Of a stretch of DNA of 64,000 nucleotides, positions 45,803 through 54,606 are shown piece after piece. The stretch is taken from NCBI RefSeq assembly GCF_001639145.1, contig NZ_LROY01000001.1, positions 1,242,501 to 1,306,500 on the forward strand, in the 5' to 3' direction. This DNA comes from Microbulbifer sp. Q7. Lineage in GTDB: Bacteria > Pseudomonadota > Gammaproteobacteria > Pseudomonadales > Cellvibrionaceae. The position numbers and the translations under genes were made by a program. The notes beneath the pieces are model-generated. The model made no database searches, was not told where the DNA came from, and saw only the letters and a list, made by a program, of their open reading frames with translations. Each line of letters opens with the position of its first letter. Position 1 is the first letter of the stretch.

Positions 45803-48025
45803 ATGAAGCGTTTTGCCCTGTCTCTTTTCGTTGCCGGTTTTGCAGGATTTTGCTCTGCCGAGCAGCTCACCATCGATCGAATCTTCTCCGACCCGGCATT
45901 GAGCGGTACCAGCCCCCGCGCACTGCAGTATTCGCCGGACGGTAGTCGAGTCACTTTTCTTAAAGGACGCGAGGAAGATTACAACCGCTACGACCTGTGG
46001 GAGTACCGCCTGAGCGACGGCGAGACCCGTATGCTGGTGGACTCCGACAAACTGCATCGCGGTGAGGAACAGCTCTCCGATGAGGAGAAGGCCCGTCGCG
46101 AGCGCCAGCGTATTTTCGGCAGCGGCATCATGGAGTACAGCTGGTCGAAGGATGGCAAGTCGCTGCTGTTCCCCCTGGCCGGCGATGTGTTCTATTACGC
46201 GCTGGAGGATGGCCAGTCCAAACGCCTGACGGAAACCGAAGCGTTTGAAACCGATGTGCGGGTGTCCCCGAAAGGAAACTTTGTTTCCTTTATCCGCGAC
46301 CAGAATATTTTTGTGGTGGACCTGGACAGCGGCAAGGAGCGCCAGCTTACTGTCGATGGCAAGGGGCCAATCAAAAATGGCATGGCGGAATTTGTGGCCC
46401 AGGAAGAGATGGACCGCATGACCGGTTACTGGTGGTCCCCGGACGAGCAGCGCATCGCCTATCTGCAGGTGGATGAAAGCCCGGTGGACGAGGTCACCCG
46501 CAGCGAGATCTATGCGGACCGTATCGACATGATCAAGCAGCGCTACCCCGCCGCCGGCCGCCCCAATGTGAAAATCAAGCTGGGAGTGCTGGAGCTCGCC
46601 AGTGGCAAGACCCAGTGGCTCGATCTGGGCAACAACGAAGATATCTACATTCCCCGGGTGCAATGGGCGCGGGACAACCTGTTGTCCTATCAATGGCAGA
46701 ACCGCAGCCAGAACAGACTGGAACTGCGATTTGTGGATATCCCCGGTGGCAGCACCCGCAATGCACTGGTGGAAACCAGCGATACCTGGGTCAACCTGTT
46801 TCACGATCTGCGCTTCCTGAAAAACAGCGACCGCTTTATCTGGGCGTCGGAAAAAGATGGATTCAAGCACCTGTACCTGTACGACTTCCGCGGCAAGCAA
46901 CTGGCGCAGTTGACCGCTGGCGACTGGGCGATTGACGAGCTGGAAGCGCTGGATGAAGACAATGGCAAGGTGTATTTCTCCGGGCGCAAGGATACGCCGC
47001 TGGAGCGTCACCTGTATGTGACCGACCTGAACGGCAGCGGCAAGATTGAGAAAATCTCCAGCCGCGCGGGTATGCACAGCATCGAATTCGCCGGCGATGC
47101 CTCCGGTTATATTGATACCTACTCCAACCCGACGACGCCGGCCCAGGTGAGCCTGCATGGCATTGATGGCAAGCGCGTCACCTGGCTACAGGAAAACAAG
47201 GTGGAAGAGGGCCACCCACTGTATCCGTACATGAGTGACTGGATCGAGCCGGAGTTTGGCCAGATTGAAGTCAAAGGAGGCAAGGCACCGGAAGGGCACA
47301 CGCTCTATTATCGGATGTACAAGCCGGCAGGCTTCGATCCGAAGAAGACCTACCCGACCATGGTCTTCCTGTACGGCGGCCCCCACGCGCAACTGGTTAC
47401 CAACAGCTGGGATAGACCCTTCAACCAGTACATGGCCCAGCAGGGCTATGTGGTGTTCACCCTCGACAACCGCGGCTCTGCCAATCGTGGCAAAAAATTC
47501 GAAGACCCCATCTTCAAGAAAATGGGTAGTGTGGAAGTGGACGATCAGGTGACCGGGGTGAAGTTCCTGCGCACCCTGCCGTTTATTGATCCCGAGCGCA
47601 TCGGTGTTTACGGGCACAGCTACGGCGGTTACATGGCGCTGATGGCGATGTTCAAGGCGGGTGACTATTTCAACGCGGGTATCTCCGGTGCGCCGGTGAC
47701 CGACTGGGGCCTGTACGACACCCACTACACCGAGCGCTACATGGGCAACCCCAACCAGGTGCCGGAGGCCTATGCAGCGGCTTCCGTATTCCCCTACGCC
47801 GGGGATCTGAAAGGCCCGCTGCTGATTTATCACGGCATGGCGGACGACAATGTGCTGTTCACCAATACCACCAGGCTGATTAAACAGTTGCAGGACAACG
47901 GCCAGCAGTTCGAGCTGATGACCTACCCGGGCAAGAAGCACAGCCTGCGGGGCAAGGAAACCCGCAAGCACTGGTATCAAATGATGAAAGATTTCTTCGA
48001 CCGCACGCTAAAGGCGTCTGAATGA
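45803..48025 (+). CDS. Dipeptidyl peptidase IV-type S9 peptidase
   Basis: A 740-residue secreted serine peptidase that removes N-terminal dipeptides, typically after Pro or Ala. Signal peptide MKRFALSLFVAGFAGFCSA; N-terminal beta-propeller (about 40-470; RALQYSPDGSRVTFLKGRE, YYWWSP-like GYWWSPDEQRIAYLQ). C-terminal alpha/beta hydrolase with catalytic Ser606 (GHSYGGY), Asp681/682 (MADDNV) and His713 (KKHSLRG). The substrate-binding double Glu of DPP IV is plausibly FVAQEEMDR. Confidence 0.93.
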   Translation: MKRFALSLFVAGFAGFCSAEQLTIDRIFSDPALSGTSPRALQYSPDGSRVTFLKGREEDYNRYDLWEYRLSDGETRMLVDSDKLHRGEEQLSDEEKARRERQRIFGSGIMEYSWSKDGKSLLFPLAGDVFYYALEDGQSKRLTETEAFETDVRVSPKGNFVSFIRDQNIFVVDLDSGKERQLTVDGKGPIKNGMAEFVAQEEMDRMTGYWWSPDEQRIAYLQVDESPVDEVTRSEIYADRIDMIKQRYPAAGRPNVKIKLGVLELASGKTQWLDLGNNEDIYIPRVQWARDNLLSYQWQNRSQNRLELRFVDIPGGSTRNALVETSDTWVNLFHDLRFLKNSDRFIWASEKDGFKHLYLYDFRGKQLAQLTAGDWAIDELEALDEDNGKVYFSGRKDTPLERHLYVTDLNGSGKIEKISSRAGMHSIEFAGDASGYIDTYSNPTTPAQVSLHGIDGKRVTWLQENKVEEGHPLYPYMSDWIEPEFGQIEVKGGKAPEGHTLYYRMYKPAGFDPKKTYPTMVFLYGGPHAQLVTNSWDRPFNQYMAQQGYVVFTLDNRGSANRGKKFEDPIFKKMGSVEVDDQVTGVKFLRTLPFIDPERIGVYGHSYGGYMALMAMFKAGDYFNAGISGAPVTDWGLYDTHYTERYMGNPNQVPEAYAAASVFPYAGDLKGPLLIYHGMADDNVLFTNTTRLIKQLQDNGQQFELMTYPGKKHSLRGKETRKHWYQMMKDFFDRTLKASE

Positions 48026-48047
48026 TCGATTGAATCAGTGCAACGAG

Positions 48048-48075
48048 AAAGGGCTTCCAGTGGAAGCCCTTTTTT
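48048..48075 (+). terminator. Intrinsic terminator of the S9 peptidase gene
   Basis: AAAGGGCTTCC-agt-GGAAGCCCTTT with six Ts. It lies 22 bases after the stop codon. Confidence 0.92.
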
Positions 48076-48222
48076 GTCGTCCCTCCCCACAACAGCTGTC
48101 CCCCTGCACCCGCCCCACCCGCCGCGCGCGACGGTTTCATCGCTACACCGCTTTTGCTACCATCATTTGGCCTTACCAAATAACAATATTCTGCCTGACA
48201 GAATTCCGTCGCGAGCTCGTGT

Positions 48223-49416
48223 ATGAAATTTCCGCAACTGCCACTCTGCGCCCTACTGTTTCCGGGCCTGCTATTCAGCGCCTCCGGCTGCAGTGCCGAG
48301 GCCGACCCGCTGGATGCGTTGCAGCCCGCCAGAACCATGCTCGAGTACCGGGCCATGTCGGAGCAGCTTTACCGGCTGGATCAGGCCGCGGTGAAAGCGG
48401 AAGCCAAGGCCGCGGGTCTGGACGACTCTGCCAAGCCGAAAAAAGCCCAGCGCTTTGGGTTCGATGCAAAAAAGGCGGCCAGTGACAGTGCGTTTATTGC
48501 CACCTCGGCAGGGCGCCAGATCGCCGAGAACCTGCTGACGTTCCAGACGCCTTCCGGCGGCTGGTCCAAGCGCACGGACATGGGAGTGCCGCGGCCGCCG
48601 GGGGTGCAATTCGGCAGCGAGAAAAGCTACGTGCCCACCTTCGACAATCTCGCCACCAGTACCCAGTTCTGGGTGATGGCCAACGCCTGCACTAGCCTCG
48701 GGGAAGCCCGTTACTGCGACTCCGCAACACGCGCACTCAAGTACATCCTGATCGCCCAGTATCCCAATGGCGGCTGGCCACAGACCTTTCCGCTGCGGGG
48801 CGGCTATCACGATTACATCACCTACAACGACACGGTGATCACCAGCCTGCTGACCATTGTCGCCGCCGCGGCCAACGGTGATCCGCGCCTGTCGTTCGTA
48901 CCCCAGGCACTGCGCAAACAGGCGCAGGACAGCCTGCAGCGGGCGCTGCAAATGGTGGCCGCCACCCAGGTTGAGGTGCAAGGGAAGCCGACCATCTGGG
49001 GCGCCCAACACCATGCAGAAAGCTTTGCCCCGGTGGCGGCACGCGCGTTTGAGCCGGCAGCACTGGCCACCAGTGAAAGCGCCGACCTGGTGCTGTTCCT
49101 GATGTCGCTGGAACAGCGCCCGGCGTATATCCAGAAAGCGATTGACGGTGCGCTGACCTGGTTTGAACAGCACCGTATCGACGGCCTACGTTATCGTCGT
49201 GATGGAAAACTGCCATCGCTGGCGCCGCGGGAAGATGCCAATCCGTTATGGGCGCGCTTTTACGACATCAACGGGCAGCGTCCGGTGTTTGGCGATCGCG
49301 ATGGCAAGGTGTATTTCGACGTGGATGAGATATCGGAAGAGCGCCGCCGCGGCTACGCCTGGTACACCGAGCAGCCGTACAAGGTGATCAAACAATACCG
49401 CAAGGCGCGGGAGTAA
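48223..49416 (+). CDS. Pectate lyase, family PL10
   Basis: A 397-residue secreted lyase cleaving polygalacturonate by beta-elimination. Signal peptide of lipoprotein type (LLFSASGCSAEAD), so it is probably anchored to the outer membrane. Family-10 motifs are QTPSGGWSKRTDM, FDNLATSTQFWVMA, QYPNGGWPQTFPL, YITYNDTVITSLL and LWARFYDINGQRPVFGDRDG, with the catalytic Arg/Asp. It fits a plant- or algal-polysaccharide-degrading lifestyle. It is preceded by its own promoter region after the S9 terminator. Confidence 0.92.
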   Translation: MKFPQLPLCALLFPGLLFSASGCSAEADPLDALQPARTMLEYRAMSEQLYRLDQAAVKAEAKAAGLDDSAKPKKAQRFGFDAKKAASDSAFIATSAGRQIAENLLTFQTPSGGWSKRTDMGVPRPPGVQFGSEKSYVPTFDNLATSTQFWVMANACTSLGEARYCDSATRALKYILIAQYPNGGWPQTFPLRGGYHDYITYNDTVITSLLTIVAAAANGDPRLSFVPQALRKQAQDSLQRALQMVAATQVEVQGKPTIWGAQHHAESFAPVAARAFEPAALATSESADLVLFLMSLEQRPAYIQKAIDGALTWFEQHRIDGLRYRRDGKLPSLAPREDANPLWARFYDINGQRPVFGDRDGKVYFDVDEISEERRRGYAWYTEQPYKVIKQYRKARE

Positions 49417-49424
49417 CCCGGCGG

Positions 49425-50306
49425 CTACGCCGGGGCCGCTGCGCGCTCGGCCCAGTCGGCGGGTACGATAAATCCACGGCTCCGTTCGCCACGGTGATCG
49501 TATCGGGCTACGCATATCGGGCCGCGTTTCAGCATCGAATCTGCCAGGGGTTCACCCTCTACCGGCGGTGTTGCAAGGGACTCTGGCAGCGGCGCCAGCC
49601 AGCAGGGCTTCGGCAGTCGATACCACTGGCCGTCCGCTGACGGCTGGACGGACGCCTCCTGTTCGAGAAAGGTCGCCACGTCTGCCCACCAGAAATGATT
49701 GGGTTCAGACAGGCCGCCGCTGGCGGCATCCAGCGGGCGAAACAGTCGCCCGGGCATCAGCGCCCATTGCCGGTCGAGCGTGATGCCCGCATCGCGCAAG
49801 CTGCTGGTGGCGGTACTGTCTTGGGCTACAGGAAGCTGATGGTTGCGCATGCGCGCGAGCTTGATATCGAGCCGGTCTTTCAGGCCTGGCCCAACCCAGT
49901 ATTCACCCACCTGCAGGTAAAACTTCAGCGCAATTTCCCAATGCTCGACCGCATTATCCGGCGTATGGCGCACCACAAAATCCAGTTCGCCGAGGGTTCT
50001 CCCCCCATCGCGGATAGGGAAGTTATGCGCCAGTAACTGGTAGTCCGGGTGATGGGTAAAGGCGAAGGCCCACAGATACTCGAAGTAAATACCGAGCCTG
50101 TGGTTGTTTAGCTGCTCAAGGTGAGAAAGCAGTCGGGCTTCCAGCTCCGCCCGGACATGAGTGTGCGAGAAAAACCGGGCGAGCGCCGAGCGGCGGGATT
50201 CCGGCAGCCATGGTAGCGGGGCGTCAGGCGCAATGTCGGGCGCTGCCAGTGCCCACAGCAGGTTGCGCCAGTGGTCCGGGCTGGCGGTTACGAATGCGAT
50301 GCTCAT
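49425..50306 (-). CDS. DUF1853 family protein
   Basis: A 293-residue cytosolic protein. Its pattern LEQLNNHRLGIYFEYLWAFA, LGELDFVVRH and WEIALKFYL is that of DUF1853, which resembles restriction-endonuclease-like (PD-(D/E)xK) cores: GELDFVV followed by EIALKFY could be the D...ExK. Nuclease activity is inference. The ATG at 50306 (MSIAFVTASPDHW) was chosen over a longer frame that runs into the intergenic gap. It is convergent with the pectate lyase gene, eight bases apart. Confidence 0.85.
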   Translation of the reverse strand: MSIAFVTASPDHWRNLLWALAAPDIAPDAPLPWLPESRRSALARFFSHTHVRAELEARLLSHLEQLNNHRLGIYFEYLWAFAFTHHPDYQLLAHNFPIRDGGRTLGELDFVVRHTPDNAVEHWEIALKFYLQVGEYWVGPGLKDRLDIKLARMRNHQLPVAQDSTATSSLRDAGITLDRQWALMPGRLFRPLDAASGGLSEPNHFWWADVATFLEQEASVQPSADGQWYRLPKPCWLAPLPESLATPPVEGEPLADSMLKRGPICVARYDHRGERSRGFIVPADWAERAAAPA

Positions 50307-50353
50307 CGCGCGAGTATAGGGAATTCGATACCAGTCCGGAATGCGGGCAGGTG

Positions 50354-52705
50354 CTACCACTTCATGCGGAAGCCAAAGGTCAGCTGAATACTGTCGCTAT
50401 CGCCAAAGTTCTCCAGGCTGCTGGCATAGTCCACCTCCCCGTAAACCGAACAGCGGTCACCGCACTGGTCGTAGGTAAAGCCGATGCCCAGCTGCCCCCA
50501 CCACTCATCCCGCGCCTGATACAGGGACGTGCCGGACACCTGCACCTCGGTCTGGTCGTCAAAGTAGTAGTAGGTATTGGCAATGGCGTAGAGGCTGATC
50601 CGCTCCAGCAGCAGGTTGCCGTACATGTTGCGGTTGACTCGCTGGCTGACCCGCTGCTCGAATGCCACGCCGAAACGGGCAAAGCCACCCTCGTTGTTGG
50701 TGTCGACCAGCCGCGCGCCGTAGGGGTCGAAATTGTCGTCGATGTCTTCTGCGGTATAGGCCACTTGCAGTTGTGGCGTGAGGGAATAAAAGTCACACAG
50801 TTTGAAGCTGTGCCCGCCTTCGACGGAAAAGTTGAACCCAATGGCATCGTTGCCGGTACCCAGGTACCAGAGCTCGCGGGAATACAGGTCGGAGTCAAAC
50901 CAGTTGAACTGCAGTTGCACGTCGGCGTAACTGCCCTGGCTGCCGTACCAGGTGGCGGTACCGCCGATTCCCCAGTTGTAGGTGTCGATATAACCCTGGC
51001 CGAAGTAGCTGTCGAGCTCCGTACTGCCGTAGCCATACTGGGCAAAGACACCGAGCATCAGGCGGCCGCGATAAACGGCGGGGTCGAAGGAGAAATCGGA
51101 GCCAATCTGTACCTGTCCGAAATCCTGTTGCCAGCGGGCATTGGCCGTGGACTGCTCCGGCGCATTGTCGTTGTACACGGAATTCATGCGTATCCACAGG
51201 CCGCCGCCATCAATCGTGCGCTCCACCGCATCGCCATAGCAACAGATGCCGCGGTCGCGATAACTGGTGCCGGCCCAGAAACGATTGCCGACCCGCTTGC
51301 GCAGGGTGGTGGGGGCGTTCATCCGGCGGATGGCTTGCGCGTACGTCTCGTAGAGCACTGCGCCCGGTTGCCAGCGTGGAACAAGCTCGCCGCTGTTGGA
51401 GAAGGGATCACTCATGGTGGAGCGCAGAAACCAGGTGTCCTGTTCGCTGCCGTCGATGCCACCCCGGTACAGGGCATAGCCGTAAGCACCGCCTACAACT
51501 GCCGTGCGGCCGTCGTAGCCGATGTAATCCGGGTCGAGTAAGAATCCATCGCGCGGGTTACGTCCCTGCACGCGGATGATGGGGATGCCGTTGCCTGCGG
51601 AAACGGCACCATCGCCCCCCAGATTGAATATGCGCACAAAGGTCCGCCCGCTCACATTCCCTGCCACTGTCAGCAAATCGCTGGGTGCATTGTCGTCGGC
51701 CAGTAATGTGTCCATCCACAGACGCCCGTCACGCCCTGCGTAGTTGCCGAAACGGCCATCGGGATGGGGAACAATATGCAGCTGGTTGAATTCACCATTT
51801 TGCAGCCACAGGGTGCCCGCATTGTGGACGTCACCGGCGATGGAAAAATCGGTTTGCACCGGTTCCAGAATGCCGCCAAAGCGAATGTCCAGCCCAAGCG
51901 TTTGGCGCCCGCTGGTGCCGCCACCGACGGCCAGGTTGTTGAACAGGCGCAGTTTGGAGCTGCCGTTGATGATGACGTTTTCCCAGTTCAGCAGCTTATC
52001 GCCGTCCAGCAGGTGGTCCAGCTTGAAGCGAATGGTATCGATGTAACCGTCGTCCGCGGTAAGGTCGTCTCCACCATCCAGGATGGCGTCGCCATCAAAG
52101 GCGCGCGCGTCGATCTCCAGGTAGTCTGACCCGTCGCCGCCGATGAAGTGGTAGATAATGCCTTCGTCAAAATACAGGGTGTCGTCGCCACTACCCATAT
52201 TCAGGGTGTGAAATACAAAACCCCCATCGAGCAGCATGTAGTCGTCGCCGTCGCCGGCGTTGAGATCGAAAATGAGCCCGTCGTACAGTTCGATACGATC
52301 GTCGCCGGCGCCGGTATCCAGGCCACCACTGAAGAAGTTGCCGACTTCCGAATCCCGCACATCCATGATCACGGTATCGTTGCCATCGCCGGTGAGCAGA
52401 TTGGTTTCGATCAGCGCGCCGTTGATGTTGATGCGGTCATCGCCGGTGCCTGCGTCCACGGTGCCGATGGTGCCGCCGTTCAGGTCGAGGGTGTCGTTGC
52501 CGGCAAAGGTACTGACGTCCGCGCCTGCGGCATCGTTGTCTTCGTCACACAGAATCTGGTCGGCGCCGGCGGTTCCGGTATTGGAGGGGGTACAGTCGGC
52601 GAGGGTGACCACCGGCAGGAGGCACAAGCCGGCTGCGCACAGCATGCGGTAAAGAATCTGGCAAAGAATCCGGCGCCCGGTGCGGGGGCGGCGTTCAGAA
52701 TTCAT
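50354..52705 (-). CDS. Autotransporter with beta-roll-like passenger
   Basis: A 783-residue type Va-like secreted protein. Signal peptide ends at VVTLADC. The passenger (about 40-210) has at least six repeats of about 22-26 residues with the pattern (A/G)G(T/D/S)G(D/N)D followed by a hydrophobic strand (for example DAGTGDDRININGALI, LNAGDGDDYMLLDGG, NMGSGDDTLYFDEG), reminiscent of calcium-binding RTX beta rolls. A middle region follows, and the C-terminal about 280 residues form an autotransporter beta-barrel ending FGFRMKW. The ATG overlaps the stop of the OmpW-like gene upstream by 11 bases. Confidence 0.85.
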   Translation of the reverse strand: MNSERRPRTGRRILCQILYRMLCAAGLCLLPVVTLADCTPSNTGTAGADQILCDEDNDAAGADVSTFAGNDTLDLNGGTIGTVDAGTGDDRININGALIETNLLTGDGNDTVIMDVRDSEVGNFFSGGLDTGAGDDRIELYDGLIFDLNAGDGDDYMLLDGGFVFHTLNMGSGDDTLYFDEGIIYHFIGGDGSDYLEIDARAFDGDAILDGGDDLTADDGYIDTIRFKLDHLLDGDKLLNWENVIINGSSKLRLFNNLAVGGGTSGRQTLGLDIRFGGILEPVQTDFSIAGDVHNAGTLWLQNGEFNQLHIVPHPDGRFGNYAGRDGRLWMDTLLADDNAPSDLLTVAGNVSGRTFVRIFNLGGDGAVSAGNGIPIIRVQGRNPRDGFLLDPDYIGYDGRTAVVGGAYGYALYRGGIDGSEQDTWFLRSTMSDPFSNSGELVPRWQPGAVLYETYAQAIRRMNAPTTLRKRVGNRFWAGTSYRDRGICCYGDAVERTIDGGGLWIRMNSVYNDNAPEQSTANARWQQDFGQVQIGSDFSFDPAVYRGRLMLGVFAQYGYGSTELDSYFGQGYIDTYNWGIGGTATWYGSQGSYADVQLQFNWFDSDLYSRELWYLGTGNDAIGFNFSVEGGHSFKLCDFYSLTPQLQVAYTAEDIDDNFDPYGARLVDTNNEGGFARFGVAFEQRVSQRVNRNMYGNLLLERISLYAIANTYYYFDDQTEVQVSGTSLYQARDEWWGQLGIGFTYDQCGDRCSVYGEVDYASSLENFGDSDSIQLTFGFRMKW

Positions 52706-53444
52706 AGGTGATGCCCAGGTTGAGCGTCCAGGGGTTGGTCTCGAATTCCGAGTAGAGTCTTTCGTAGCCGGGCGCCGTGGGGTAGGTGACTTCCGCATCG
52801 GGGTTTGAGTCGGTGTAGATTACAGCCGCATTGATCAGCCAGGATTGCGCAATGCCGCGCCCCAGGCGCCAGTCGATGCCCAGCTGCGCACTACCGCCCC
52901 AGGAGTGGCCCATGCCAAACCGCCCGGGACCGGTCGCCATGCCGCTGTTGACGAGATAGCGCTGGAAGTCGGGATTGAGTTCGTCGTCGTAGTAATCGGA
53001 GTAATTGACCCCGATACCGAGGTACGGCTGCCCGAGGCAGATCAGGTCATTCATATACCAGTTGACGAACAGGTTGGCGGAAGACGCGCTGTAGCGCCCG
53101 AAGTAGATGTTGTCCTGACCCGGGGTCGCGCGAAAATTCTGCAGGGTCAGGGAGTGGTCCGAGTCACCGATGTACAGCAACTCCACGCCGAGGTAAGGCA
53201 GCGGCCGCCACACACCGGACACATTCCAGGTAATGTCGTCCTCGACCTCCCAGTGGGTCCGGTACAACTCCCAGTCCTGCAATACGTAGTACTTGAGCGA
53301 CGTGTTGTTGTCGTCGGGATAGACGAAGCTCGCCCCGATGCGCAGGTAAAAGCGGGTGAGGTCCACATCCGAAATCGGGATCTGCGCCTTGGCAAACATC
53401 GGCAACACCAATGCCAGGCAGGCCGCCAGCCTGAGTGTCTTCAT
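52695..53444 (-). CDS. OmpW-like outer-membrane beta-barrel protein
   Basis: A 249-residue outer-membrane protein: signal peptide MKTLRLAACLALVLPMFAKA, then FYLRIGASFVYPDD, ITWNVSGVWRPLPYLGVELL and the C-terminal strand WTLNLGITYEF with terminal Phe. This is the eight-stranded OmpW type, which forms a hydrophobic channel; here loops are long. It is translationally coupled to the autotransporter (11-base overlap), so the two probably work together at the outer membrane. Confidence 0.85.
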   Translation of the reverse strand: MKTLRLAACLALVLPMFAKAQIPISDVDLTRFYLRIGASFVYPDDNNTSLKYYVLQDWELYRTHWEVEDDITWNVSGVWRPLPYLGVELLYIGDSDHSLTLQNFRATPGQDNIYFGRYSASSANLFVNWYMNDLICLGQPYLGIGVNYSDYYDDELNPDFQRYLVNSGMATGPGRFGMGHSWGGSAQLGIDWRLGRGIAQSWLINAAVIYTDSNPDAEVTYPTAPGYERLYSEFETNPWTLNLGITYEF

Positions 53445-53776
53445 GGTTAACTCCGTTTAACACCGATCGACCGCTGCGATACCGCTTATCGTTAAAAATT
53501 CGCGCGACGTGTCAAAAGCCTTGGAATGACGCGGCAATTATTGAAATTGGCATTGCCGGGATAAATCTGAAACACCTGTAAAAGTAGCATGGGCTCGGGA
53601 ATTTGCCGGCCGCTGTGCGCACGTTGAGCGGGTGACAGGTCATATGCCGAACGCTGTGGGAAATTGTTCGAGTTGGCCGTGTGTCGTAGAAATTTTTTCC
53701 CTTTATCGACCGCAAGCTGGCGCTGGAGAGCGCCCTGTTTCCAGCGTAAAATCGCGCTCCTTGTGTCCGGCGCCCA
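53445..53776. other. Divergent promoter region between ompW-like gene and tapT
   Basis: About 330 bases without a gene. It includes a small hairpin GGCGCT-ggag-AGCGCC near 53726-53741. No clear operator or promoter consensus is recognisable by eye. Confidence 0.45.
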
Positions 53777-54529
53777 ATGCCGCGCATACATCAATTCTTG
53801 AGCGATGGTATGTACTCAACCGCTTTTACCCGCCTGCGAGATCGGGAACTCGCAAAGTCCACCAAGCCATTCCTGGCCAAAGGCAAGAGCGTCAAGCGCT
53901 GTGCCCAGTGCCAGATGGCAGAATATGCCTGCATGTGCCCCTGGCGGCCGGTGGCCGAGAGCCGGATGGACTTTGTATTGCTGTTGCACCGCAAGGAATT
54001 ATTCAAGCCCACCAATACCGGCCGCCTGATTGTGGATGTGTTTCCCGAGACCCGGGCGTTTTTATGGAACCGGCTGGAAGCGCCGCAAGGGCTCAAGGCG
54101 ATACTGGAAGACCCCGAGCGCGACTGTTTTATCGTGTTCCCCGCCGACGGCACCGAAAACTGTGCCCGGCATGTGGTGCGCGATCTGCCGCAGACGAGCA
54201 GACAAACCACACTGATCCTGCTCGACGGTACCTGGAAGCAGTGCAGCCGCATGATCGGCCTGAGCCGCTGGCTGGATAAGGTGCCCTGCCTGAGCCTGCC
54301 AGAGACACTGGTGCGCTCTTATTCGGTGCGGGACTCCGGCAGAAGCCACCGCTTTTCCACTGCAGAGGCGGCGATCAGTTGCCTGCTGTTAGGGGGCGAG
54401 GCGGAGCCCGCGGATACGTTACGGCATTACTTTTCCGTGTTTAACCAGCACTATCTCGCCACCCGCGGCTGCTATCTTCCCGAGCCCGGTGAAAGCCACG
54501 AGGCGCTGGCCTCGCGCTTGCGGGAATAA
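53777..54529 (+). CDS. tapT: tRNA-uridine aminocarboxypropyltransferase (DTW domain)
   Basis: A 250-residue enzyme of the DTW family (YfiP/TapT) that transfers the 3-amino-3-carboxypropyl group of SAM to U47 of tRNA (acp3U). The N-terminal zinc ribbon KRCAQCQMAEYACMCP (four Cys) and the signature ILLDGTWKQCSRM (DxTW) are present, along with LLLHRKELFKPTNTGRL. An internal Met (MYSTAFTRL, about residue 12) is an alternative start. It ends before a strong bidirectional terminator. Confidence 0.9.
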   Translation: MPRIHQFLSDGMYSTAFTRLRDRELAKSTKPFLAKGKSVKRCAQCQMAEYACMCPWRPVAESRMDFVLLLHRKELFKPTNTGRLIVDVFPETRAFLWNRLEAPQGLKAILEDPERDCFIVFPADGTENCARHVVRDLPQTSRQTTLILLDGTWKQCSRMIGLSRWLDKVPCLSLPETLVRSYSVRDSGRSHRFSTAEAAISCLLLGGEAEPADTLRHYFSVFNQHYLATRGCYLPEPGESHEALASRLRE

Positions 54530-54555
54530 AACAGCCGCAATAAAACATTCCGAAT

Positions 54556-54593
54556 AAAAAAGGGGGGAGGGCCGAAGCCCTCCCCCCTTTTTT
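54556..54593. terminator. Bidirectional intrinsic terminator
   Basis: Six As and GGGGGGAGGGC, loop cgaa, then GCCCTCCCCCC and six Ts. The stem is perfect over 17 pairs including the A/T tracts. It serves tapT on the plus strand and the TonB receptor gene on the minus strand. Confidence 0.95.
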
Positions 54594-54606
54594 CTGTGCC
54601 CGTCGG

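Noticed and set aside
45764..47158. Minus-strand open frame of 464 codons opposite the S9 peptidase
   Set aside because: The peptidase on the plus strand has a full catalytic triad; the antisense frame lacks motifs.
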